From positions 62,001-126,000 of the forward strand of contig NZ_AUDI01000019.1 of assembly GCF_000425385.1 (NCBI RefSeq): a DNA stretch of 64,000 nucleotides, read 5' to 3'. The stretch is from Pseudoduganella violaceinigra DSM 15887. GTDB lineage: Bacteria > Pseudomonadota > Gammaproteobacteria > Burkholderiales > Burkholderiaceae_D. A program made the position numbers and the translations under genes. Below are positions 57,890-64,000 of the stretch, in pieces. Positions within the stretch are counted from its first letter, which is position 1, and every line of letters starts with the position of its first letter. The notes under the pieces were generated by a model. It searched no databases and was not told where the DNA came from. It saw nothing but the letters and a program-made list of their open reading frames with translations.

Positions 57890-59686
57890 ATGCGAAACTT
57901 CCTCAAGCAGGCAAGCATGCTCTCTGTAGCCATAGCGCTGGCGGGATGCAGCATGGACCCGCCGCGCGATACCTACAATAAGATCAACCAGGAGATGGCG
58001 GCCGTCAGCAAACAGGCAACGTCGGCGCCGGCGCAGCCCGATGCGGTGGCGAATGCCCTGGTGCCGCCGGTGAGCTCCCTGGCGGGGGCGCTGCCGCAGG
58101 CGCGCACGGTGATGGAAGAGCGTTTCAATGTCGCCTTCAATAATGTGCCGGCGCAGCAGTTCTTCAATTCCCTGGCGGCCGGTACGCGCTACAACATGCT
58201 GGTGCATCCCGAAGTGTCGGGAAACATCACCGCCAATCTGCGAGATGTGACCATGGCCGAGGCGCTGGACGCGGTCCGTGAGCTGTACGGCTATGACTAC
58301 CGCATTGAAGGCACCCGCGTCTACATTCGTCCGCTGAATGTCCAGACCCGCATGTTCCAGGTAAATTACCTGACGGCGCAGCGCCTGGGAACGTCCAACT
58401 TGCGCGTGAGCTCGACGTCGGTGTCCGATGTCGCCGGCAACAATAGCGGCAATAGCGGCGGTAACGGCAACAATAGCGGCAACAACCAGCAGAATAATGG
58501 CCAGGACAGTGGCAATAACCAAGGCAATAGCGGCTCCGGGGGCCGCGTACGCGATGCCAGCAACGTCATGACGCGGACCGAGTCCGATTTCTGGAAGGAG
58601 CTCAAGCTTGCGCTGGAGTCCCTGGTGGGCGGCAAGGAAGGCGGCCGCTCGGTGGTGATCAGTCCGCAGTCCGGCGTGATCGTGGTGCGCGGCATGCCCG
58701 ATGAATTGCGCGCGGTCGACCGCTACCTGCGTGCGACCCAGTTGTCGGTCGAACGGCAGGTGATCCTCGAGGCGAAGATACTGGAGGTGGAATTGAACTC
58801 CGGCTTCCAGTCGGGGATTAACTGGGCGGCCTTTGGCAGCGGTAATAACCATAAGATTTCGGGCGGCGTGGTGCAGCCTGGCACGGGCCTGGCCGCCTTG
58901 CCCCGCAACGGCGGGCGCAGTGCCACAGTGGACCCGATCGGCAATACCGTGAGCGGGCTGGCGGCGAACAGCGGAGTCAATCTCTCCAACGCGGCGGAGG
59001 CGGCCGGCACGTTGTTCGGCATGGCTTTCCAGACCAGTAATTTCGCGGCCCTGATTTCCTTCCTGGAGTCGCAAGGCACCGTGCATGTGCTCTCCAGCCC
59101 CCGCATCACGGCCACCAATAACCAGAAAGCCGTGCTGAAGATCGGCACCGATGAGTTCTTTGTCACCGGCGTGAGCACGACGACGACGACCAATTCCTCC
59201 GGCAACGGCACCGTATCGCCGAATGTGACGCTGCAGCCGTTCTTCTCGGGCGTGGTGCTGGATGTGACGCCGCAAATCGATGAACACGGCAATATCCTGA
59301 TGCACGTCCATCCGTCGGTAAGCCAGGTCTCGACGGTCAACAAAAGCGTGAACCTGGGCAGTGCGGGCAACCTGAATCTGCCGCTGGCGTCGTCCACCAC
59401 GTCGGAATTCGACAGCCTGGTGCGCGGCCAGGACGGCAAGGTGGTGGCGATCGGCGGCTTGATGCGCCAGGCGACCACCAGCGACCGTTCCGGCGTTCCC
59501 GGCGTGGGCGGCCTGCCGGTGATCGGCAACTTGTTCAGCAGCCGCCAGGAAGTGCTGCAGAAGCGCGAACTGGTGGTACTGATCAAGCCGACCATCGTGG
59601 AGGGCGAGGACAGCTGGAGCGACGACCTGGTGAATGCCGAGCGCCGCATCAAGGCCCTGGACCCGGCGCGCAGGGGAGAGCGCTGA
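57890..59686 (+). CDS. mshL: MSHA secretin MshL, system B
   Basis: 598 residues from the ATG at 57,890; a GTG at 57,878 in frame is an alternative but the ATG gives a tidy lipoprotein signal (MLSVAIALAGCSMD). An STN-like domain (FNVAFNNVPAQQFFNSLAAGTRYNMLVHPEV) is followed by an N0/N1 region. An unusual Asn/Gly/Ser-only stretch of about 40 residues (58,435-58,550) comes next, then the secretin core with VLSSPRITATNNQKAVLKIG, FFSGVVLDVTPQIDEHGNI and VAIGGLMRQATTSD...VPGVGGLPVIGNLF. Outer-membrane channel of the MSHA pilus. Start of the next gene overlaps its TGA by one base. Confidence 0.93.
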   Translation: MRNFLKQASMLSVAIALAGCSMDPPRDTYNKINQEMAAVSKQATSAPAQPDAVANALVPPVSSLAGALPQARTVMEERFNVAFNNVPAQQFFNSLAAGTRYNMLVHPEVSGNITANLRDVTMAEALDAVRELYGYDYRIEGTRVYIRPLNVQTRMFQVNYLTAQRLGTSNLRVSSTSVSDVAGNNSGNSGGNGNNSGNNQQNNGQDSGNNQGNSGSGGRVRDASNVMTRTESDFWKELKLALESLVGGKEGGRSVVISPQSGVIVVRGMPDELRAVDRYLRATQLSVERQVILEAKILEVELNSGFQSGINWAAFGSGNNHKISGGVVQPGTGLAALPRNGGRSATVDPIGNTVSGLAANSGVNLSNAAEAAGTLFGMAFQTSNFAALISFLESQGTVHVLSSPRITATNNQKAVLKIGTDEFFVTGVSTTTTTNSSGNGTVSPNVTLQPFFSGVVLDVTPQIDEHGNILMHVHPSVSQVSTVNKSVNLGSAGNLNLPLASSTTSEFDSLVRGQDGKVVAIGGLMRQATTSDRSGVPGVGGLPVIGNLFSSRQEVLQKRELVVLIKPTIVEGEDSWSDDLVNAERRIKALDPARRGER

Positions 59687-60594
59687 TGTACCGCCAGCAC
59701 TTCGGCCTGCGCGAGCTGCCGTTCGGGATTACTCCCGACACCTCGTATTTCTTTACCAGCGCCCATTCGCAGGAAGCCTTGAATACGCTGCTCGTTGCCG
59801 CCCGCAGCGGCGAAGGCTTCATCAAGATCACGGGCGAGGTGGGCACCGGCAAGACCCTGTTGTGCCGCAAGTTCCTGGCAACGGTGGGCGAGGGCTTTGT
59901 TACGGCCTACATCCCCAATCCCTACCTCGAGCCGCGGACGCTGATGCTGGCCCTGGCCGACGAGCTGGAAGTGCCGCTGGAGCGCGATGTCGACCAGCAC
60001 CAGATGCTGAAGGCGATCACACAGAAGCTGATGGAGCTCGCCGGCAGCGGCAAACAGGTGATCCTGTGCCTGGACGAGGCGCAGGCGATTCCGGTGCAGA
60101 CCCTGGAAGCCCTGCGCCTGTTGACCAATCTCGAAACCGAGAAGCGCAAGCTGCTGCAGATCGTTTTGTTTGGCCAGCCGGAGCTGAACCGGCACCTGGA
60201 AGTGGAGTCAATCCGACAACTGGCCCAGCGCATCACGTTCCATTACCACATGGGCGCGTTGTCGCGCGACGACCTGGACTTTTATCTGGCGCACCGGCTG
60301 CGCGTTGCCGGCTTCACCGGAGCGCGGCTTTTCAGCCAGGCGGCGGTGAAGCGGATGTATGCTGCCAGCAAGGGCATTCCGCGTCTGGTGAATATCGTGG
60401 CCCATAAATCCCTGATGCTGGCTTATGGCGAGGGACGGCAGCGGGTTGAGAAGAAACATGTCGAGATGGCGGCCCGGGATACCGTCGGGCGGCCGGACGG
60501 CGCTGCCAGCCGACGACGGCGTTGGCCCTGGCTGGCTGCCGGCGCAGTAGCCTTGATGGCCGCGGGCGGTGTCGCGTGGGCGGTGCTGAAATGA
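59686..60594 (+). CDS. mshM: ExeA-type ATPase MshM, system B
   Basis: 302 residues. MYRQHFGLRELPFGITPDTSYFF is the family start; Walker A is GEVGTGKTLL and Walker B is VILCLDEAQAIP, followed by LRLLTNLETEKRKLLQIVLFGQPEL. Unlike the system A homologue it ends in a membrane helix (RWPWLAAGAVALMAAGGVAWAVLK). It should help insertion or regulation of the MshL secretin together with MshN, whose gene overlaps its stop by 4 bp. Confidence 0.92.
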   Translation: MYRQHFGLRELPFGITPDTSYFFTSAHSQEALNTLLVAARSGEGFIKITGEVGTGKTLLCRKFLATVGEGFVTAYIPNPYLEPRTLMLALADELEVPLERDVDQHQMLKAITQKLMELAGSGKQVILCLDEAQAIPVQTLEALRLLTNLETEKRKLLQIVLFGQPELNRHLEVESIRQLAQRITFHYHMGALSRDDLDFYLAHRLRVAGFTGARLFSQAAVKRMYAASKGIPRLVNIVAHKSLMLAYGEGRQRVEKKHVEMAARDTVGRPDGAASRRRRWPWLAAGAVALMAAGGVAWAVLK

Positions 60595-61694
60595 GCTTGA
60601 TTAACAAGATGCTGCAGGATCTGGATGCGCGCGGCGCGGATGGCGAGCGGAGCGCCGCATCGTCCATGGTGCGGCCGGTTGGCAACCGTTCAGGCGGGAG
60701 TCTTTCGCCGGCGGGCATCGGTGCTGGCGTTCTTGCGCTGGCGGTGCTGGTTGGCGGCGGATTCGCGGCATGGACGTATTTCCGTGGCGCTCAGCGGCCG
60801 CTGGCAGCGACAGCGGCCGCTCCCGCATCGTCTGTTATCAGGAAAAGCGGGCCTGTGGCCGCAGCGGCGGGCGACGAAGGACCGCCTGTGGTACCGGGCG
60901 ACATAACGCCCGAGGCGCACCAGGCCGCCGGGGAAAAGCTGGCGCGCAAGTTGGAGGAACGCCACGCAGCCGCACAGCGCGCGGCCGAAGAAGTGGTGCG
61001 TCTCAACGATGCGCAGCCCCGCGCCGAGCGGCGCCAGGAGGTCCGGCGCGACACCGTTTCGCCCGCCAAGCCACAGCCCAAGGCACCGGCTGCGAGCGTG
61101 ATCGCGGAGGGGGGGGAAGCGGCCCTGAACTCGCAGCAGCAGGCCGAGAATGAATATCGGCGTGCGCTGGTAAAGCTGCAGGAGGCGCGTGTCAGCGAAG
61201 CGCTGGCGAGCCTGGAGCAGGCGGTCTACCTTTATCCGCGCCATGAGGCGGCCAGGCAAACCCTGATCGGCTTGTTGTTGGAGGCGGGCCGCACGCAGGA
61301 AGCAATCCGTCACCTGACTTTCGCCACCAACCTCGATCCGCGCCAGGTGCATTTGGCGATGCTGCTGGCGCGGATGCAGCTGGAAAACGGCGGCAACGCG
61401 CTCGATACCCTGAAACGCAGCCTGCCTTACGCAGAATCGAATGCCGATTACCGGGCGCTGATGGCGGGCATCCTGCAGCGGGCGAATCGCCATGGGGAAG
61501 CTGTCGAGCACTACCAGGCGGCGCTCCGGTTGCAGCCGGCCAATGCCGTATGGTGGATGGGGATGGGTATTTCGTTGCAGGCCGAGCAGCGCGGCGCGGA
61601 AGCGAAAAGCGCATTCCAGCGCGCCGCCGATTCAGGCCGGCTGTCGCCGGAACTGCAGACTTTCGTAGAGCGCCGCCTGCAGCAGCTCAATTAA
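60591..61694 (+). CDS. mshN: MshN-like TPR protein, system B
   Basis: 367 residues from the ATG at 60,591. MSLINKMLQDLDARG is the characteristic MshN start. A membrane helix lies at about 40-60 (SPAGIGAGVLALAVLVGGGFAAW), a charged coiled-coil-like region follows (LARKLEERHAAAQRAAEEVVRL), and four or more TPR units fill the C-terminal half (EYRRALVKLQEARVSEALASLEQAVYLYPRH; AVEHYQAALRLQPANAVWWMG). Last gene of the mshI-N operon. Its stop overlaps that of the convergent HD-GYP-like gene by 4 bp, with no terminator hairpin between. Confidence 0.85.
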   Translation: MSLINKMLQDLDARGADGERSAASSMVRPVGNRSGGSLSPAGIGAGVLALAVLVGGGFAAWTYFRGAQRPLAATAAAPASSVIRKSGPVAAAAGDEGPPVVPGDITPEAHQAAGEKLARKLEERHAAAQRAAEEVVRLNDAQPRAERRQEVRRDTVSPAKPQPKAPAASVIAEGGEAALNSQQQAENEYRRALVKLQEARVSEALASLEQAVYLYPRHEAARQTLIGLLLEAGRTQEAIRHLTFATNLDPRQVHLAMLLARMQLENGGNALDTLKRSLPYAESNADYRALMAGILQRANRHGEAVEHYQAALRLQPANAVWWMGMGISLQAEQRGAEAKSAFQRAADSGRLSPELQTFVERRLQQLN

Positions 61695-62680
61695 AGCGCC
61701 GCTTGCGCGCCCCAGATCTGCTTCATGCTGAAGCGCAGCTCCGCCTGGTCCTCGGTAAGGGCTTGGTGGATGGCGCAATCGGGTTCGTTGGTGCGGCGAT
61801 GCACAGATGCGGGCAAGGTCTTGCCGGCCGCATCGCGCATGCAGTGCACTTCCAGCACGCCGTCGCCGTTGTCGCGGCAGGTGACCACGCCCAATTCCCC
61901 GTTGGCCAGCCTGACCAGGGCACCGGGAGGGAATCTGCCGACCTGGCGGTGGAACTGGTTCTGCAATTCGGGGTCGGCCGGGTGCGCTGGATCGTGCAGC
62001 AGCTTGTCGAGCGCCTCGTCGGGCAGCATCGAACAGCGGTAGTTGCGGGCCGAGACGCGTGCGCAATAGCGGTCCGCCAGGCTTAGCAAGCGCGCATTAT
62101 GCGAGATCTGGTCGCGTGTGATGCCGGAAGGGTAGCCGGTGCCGTCGTCGTTCTCGTGGTGCATCAGCACGCAGGATAGCCACTCGTCGTCCTCGACGCC
62201 CGCGTATTTCAGCATTTCCGCGCTGTCTTCCGGGTGGCGCCGCACGATCGCCATTTCCTCGCTGTTGAGCAGGCCGGGTTTGCTCTGGAAATTATCATGG
62301 TGGCGTATCATGCCCACGTTCATGGTGAGCGCCGCCGCCGTCAGGGAAATCACTTCGTCGGAGGCCTTGTCCATGCCGCGTGCGACCAGCACCACCACGA
62401 TGGCGGTCTCGATGCAGTGGCGCACCGCATAGGTGCCCGCAATCTGGTTCAGGAACAGGCAGGCCAGGGCCACATCCGGATTCAACTCGACCGCGCGCAC
62501 CACTTCCCTGGCGATATTGCGCAAGTCGGCGTCCGCATTGCGCTCGTTGCGCAAATCCCCCAAGAGCTTTTCCAGGCGGCGGTTGGCCAGGTTCAGTTCA
62601 TGCAGGACCGACGGCGGCGGTTCGAGCCGCGCGCCACCTTCCATGCCGAGGTCCTGCAGGCTGTTCATGTAGCGGTTCAT
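61691..62680 (-). CDS. HD-GYP family protein with degenerate HD motif
   Basis: 329 residues from the ATG at 62,680. The N-terminal 75 residues are helical, then comes an HD-GYP-like domain. The family's first His (AVRHCIETA, about 88), the KPG segment, RRHPEDSAEML and the GYP motif HHENDDGTGYP (174-184) are all present. The defining HD pair, expected in AALLHDIGKI, reads AALTMNVGMI (120-121), so His-Asp is Met-Asn. A C-terminal extension (GALVRLANGELGVVTCRDNGDGVLEVHCM) is a small beta domain. c-di-GMP hydrolysis is doubtful; a binding or regulatory role next to a pilus locus is possible. Confidence 0.8.
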   Translation of the reverse strand: MNRYMNSLQDLGMEGGARLEPPPSVLHELNLANRRLEKLLGDLRNERNADADLRNIAREVVRAVELNPDVALACLFLNQIAGTYAVRHCIETAIVVVLVARGMDKASDEVISLTAAALTMNVGMIRHHDNFQSKPGLLNSEEMAIVRRHPEDSAEMLKYAGVEDDEWLSCVLMHHENDDGTGYPSGITRDQISHNARLLSLADRYCARVSARNYRCSMLPDEALDKLLHDPAHPADPELQNQFHRQVGRFPPGALVRLANGELGVVTCRDNGDGVLEVHCMRDAAGKTLPASVHRRTNEPDCAIHQALTEDQAELRFSMKQIWGAQAAL

Positions 62681-62697
62681 GGTGATCCCCAGAATTT

Positions 62698-63852
62698 TTA
62701 CACGCGCGCCAGTCGCTCCAATGCAAGCGCCAGCGTCTCGTCTTTCTTGGCAAAGCAGAAGCGCACAATGCCGGAATCCTTGCCGTCGCGGTAAAACGCC
62801 GAGACAGGGATTGCGGCTACTTTGATTTCCGCCGTCAGCCATTCGGCGAATTCGGCTTCGGTCTGGTTCGAAATCCGGTCGTAGCGCACGCACTGGAAAT
62901 AGGTGCCGTCGGCTGGCAGCAGTTCGAAGCGGCTGTTGGCCAGCCCCTTGCGGAACAGGTCGCGCTTGCGCTGGTAGAAAGCGGGCAGGGCGGCATACGG
63001 GACCGGATCCTGCATATAGGATGCGATACCGTGCTGCATGGGCGTGTTGACCGAGAATACGTTGTACTGGTGGACCTTGCGGAATTCGGTCGTCAGCGCC
63101 GCCGGCGCGGCGACGTAGCCCACTTTCCAGCCCGTTACATGGTAAGTCTTGCCGAAACTGGAAACGATGAAAGAGCGTTCCGCCAGCTCCGGATAGCGGC
63201 ACATGGACTCATGGCGCTCGCCATCGTAGACCATATGCTCGTAGACCTCATCCGACAGGATCAGGATGTCGGTGTCGCGCACGATTTCGACCAGCGCTGC
63301 CAGGTCGGAAGCGCGCAGCACGCTGCCGGTGGGGTTGTGCGGCGTATTGATGATGATCATGCGGGTGCTCTGCGTGATCGCAGCTTCCACACGGCTCCAT
63401 GGCACGCTGAAGCCGCCGTGCTTCGCCACTTCCATCTGCACCAGCACCGGCACACCGCCGGCCAGCTCGATGGCGGGCAGGTAGCTGTCGTAGGCAGGCT
63501 CGATGACGATCACCTCATCGCCCGGATGGACGCTGCACAGGATGGCCGTGGTCAGGGCTTCCGTCGCGCCGGGGGTTACGGTGATTTCCGTATTGACGTC
63601 ATAGCGGTGGCCGTAGATGCGCGCGATTTTTTCGGCGATGGCCTGGCGCAGCTCAAGCGCGCCGACACCGGTTGGATACTGGTTGAAGCCTTCGCGCATG
63701 GCGACGGTGACCATGTCGACCAGTTTCGGGTCGCAGGCGAAATCGGGGAAGCCCTGGCCAAGATTGACTGCGCCATATTGAGCGGCCAATGCCGACATGC
63801 GCGAAAAAATGGTGGTGCCGACGTGGGGCAGGCGGGAAGTCAGTTGTTTCAT
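62698..63852 (-). CDS. PLP-dependent aminotransferase, methionine aminotransferase type
   Basis: 384 residues, class I/II aminotransferase fold. The PLP lysine is in SSFGKTYHVTGWKVGY (about residue 233). The start shows VNLGQGFPDFACDP, the middle TPGATEALTTAI, and the cofactor-binding NTPHNPTGSV and DEVYEHMVYD. The SFGKTYHVTGWK context is that of YbdL-type methionine/aromatic aminotransferases and of kynurenine aminotransferase relatives. It likely transaminates methionine or aromatic amino acids with 2-oxo acids in the cytosol. It precedes the HD-GYP-like gene on the same strand by 17 bp. Confidence 0.9.
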   Translation of the reverse strand: MKQLTSRLPHVGTTIFSRMSALAAQYGAVNLGQGFPDFACDPKLVDMVTVAMREGFNQYPTGVGALELRQAIAEKIARIYGHRYDVNTEITVTPGATEALTTAILCSVHPGDEVIVIEPAYDSYLPAIELAGGVPVLVQMEVAKHGGFSVPWSRVEAAITQSTRMIIINTPHNPTGSVLRASDLAALVEIVRDTDILILSDEVYEHMVYDGERHESMCRYPELAERSFIVSSFGKTYHVTGWKVGYVAAPAALTTEFRKVHQYNVFSVNTPMQHGIASYMQDPVPYAALPAFYQRKRDLFRKGLANSRFELLPADGTYFQCVRYDRISNQTEAEFAEWLTAEIKVAAIPVSAFYRDGKDSGIVRFCFAKKDETLALALERLARV

Positions 63853-63932
63853 TGCGCTTGGAAAGTGGACATTTTTTCCATTCTAGCGCAGCCAAATAAA
63901 ACAAGTGTTGCCCTAAGGTGAAAACGCAAATG

Positions 63933-64000
63933 TCAAGCGTCCAGGCTCCATTTTTCCGGCAGCATGACCTTGAACATGCCCGCTTTCGCCAACCGCTTGG
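63933..64000 (-). CDS. C-terminal end of an unidentified protein (partial)
   Basis: On the minus strand 21 codons enter from the right edge and end at TGA (63,933-63,935): KRLAKAGMFKVMLPEKWSLDA. The codon use is host-like and the peptide looks like a protein tail, but it is too short to identify. It lies 80 bp upstream of the aminotransferase gene. Confidence 0.4.
   Translation of the reverse strand, partial: KRLAKAGMFKVMLPEKWSLDA

Noticed and set aside
62681..63202. N-terminal extension of the HD-GYP-like gene
   Set aside because: The extension is antisense to the aminotransferase gene; the ATG at 62,680 gives a sensible start.
1..64000. CRISPR arrays, rRNA genes, intact tRNA genes
   Set aside because: No regularly spaced repeats of CRISPR type and no rRNA or complete tRNA were seen when reading both strands.

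Overview
The window looks like chromosome of a high-GC betaproteobacterium, most likely of the Oxalobacteraceae (Massilia/Duganella/Janthinobacterium type). This is inferred from base composition and from the combination of an MSHA-type pilus locus, a PEP-CTERM protein, a Prc-type protease and large hybrid sensor kinases. No rRNA gene and no intact tRNA gene was seen, so the placement is not proven.

Layout. 1-4.03 kb: a minus-strand reverse-transsulfuration operon (cystathionine beta-synthase, then a cystathionine gamma-lyase/synthase) overlapping a gene for a membrane protein with several zinc ribbons. 4.2-12.05 kb: thymidine kinase, followed by a small membrane-protein gene with an HExxH motif that is cut in two by a roughly 6.8 kb cassette. 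The cassette carries an intact paralogue of the gene it splits, an internally deleted IS21-family element, and an orphan type VI secretion module (VgrG, effector, candidate immunity protein, PAAR). 12.16-17.7 kb: the periplasmic protease Prc, an NHL-propeller/M23 fusion protein and a head-GIN lipoprotein. 17.93-25.07 kb: a decayed integrative island bounded by 21-bp direct repeats, with an integrase truncated at its catalytic tyrosine, a tRNA-Leu 3' fragment, phage scraps, a serine recombinase with res-like sites, a ribbon-helix-helix/small-membrane-protein pair and several unknown genes. 25.2-31.24 kb: a PEP-CTERM protein, then a 1476-residue hybrid histidine kinase translationally coupled to a REC-GGDEF diguanylate cyclase.

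31.3-61.7 kb is dominated by two complete and divergent type IV pilus/type II secretion-like machines that share one 180-bp intergenic region (46,059-46,238). System A (minus strand, 46,058 down to 34,352) encodes an ExeA-type ATPase, secretin, TPR/GspB-like protein, assembly ATPase, platform protein, a fused PilM-PilN protein, a PilO-like protein, an MshK-like protein and three pseudopilin-like proteins. It runs with almost no spacing into a histidine phosphatase, an aminoglycoside-phosphotransferase-family protein and an acyl-CoA dehydrogenase. System B is an MSHA locus whose parts are rearranged: mshE-G-F-A on plus, an inverted block (MshQ, C, D, O, P) on minus, then mshI, PilN-like, mshJ-K-L-M-N on plus. 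Neither a prepilin peptidase nor a PilT retraction ATPase is present in the window, so both systems must borrow processing from elsewhere. The window closes with an HD-GYP-family protein whose HD pair is replaced, a methionine-type aminotransferase and the last codons of an unidentified gene.

The most interesting leads are the paired pilus/secretion systems (especially system A with its odd pseudopilin pair), the type VI cassette that interrupts a putative membrane metalloprotease family gene inside its HExxH codons while supplying a paralogue, and the effector's unassigned C-terminal domain.
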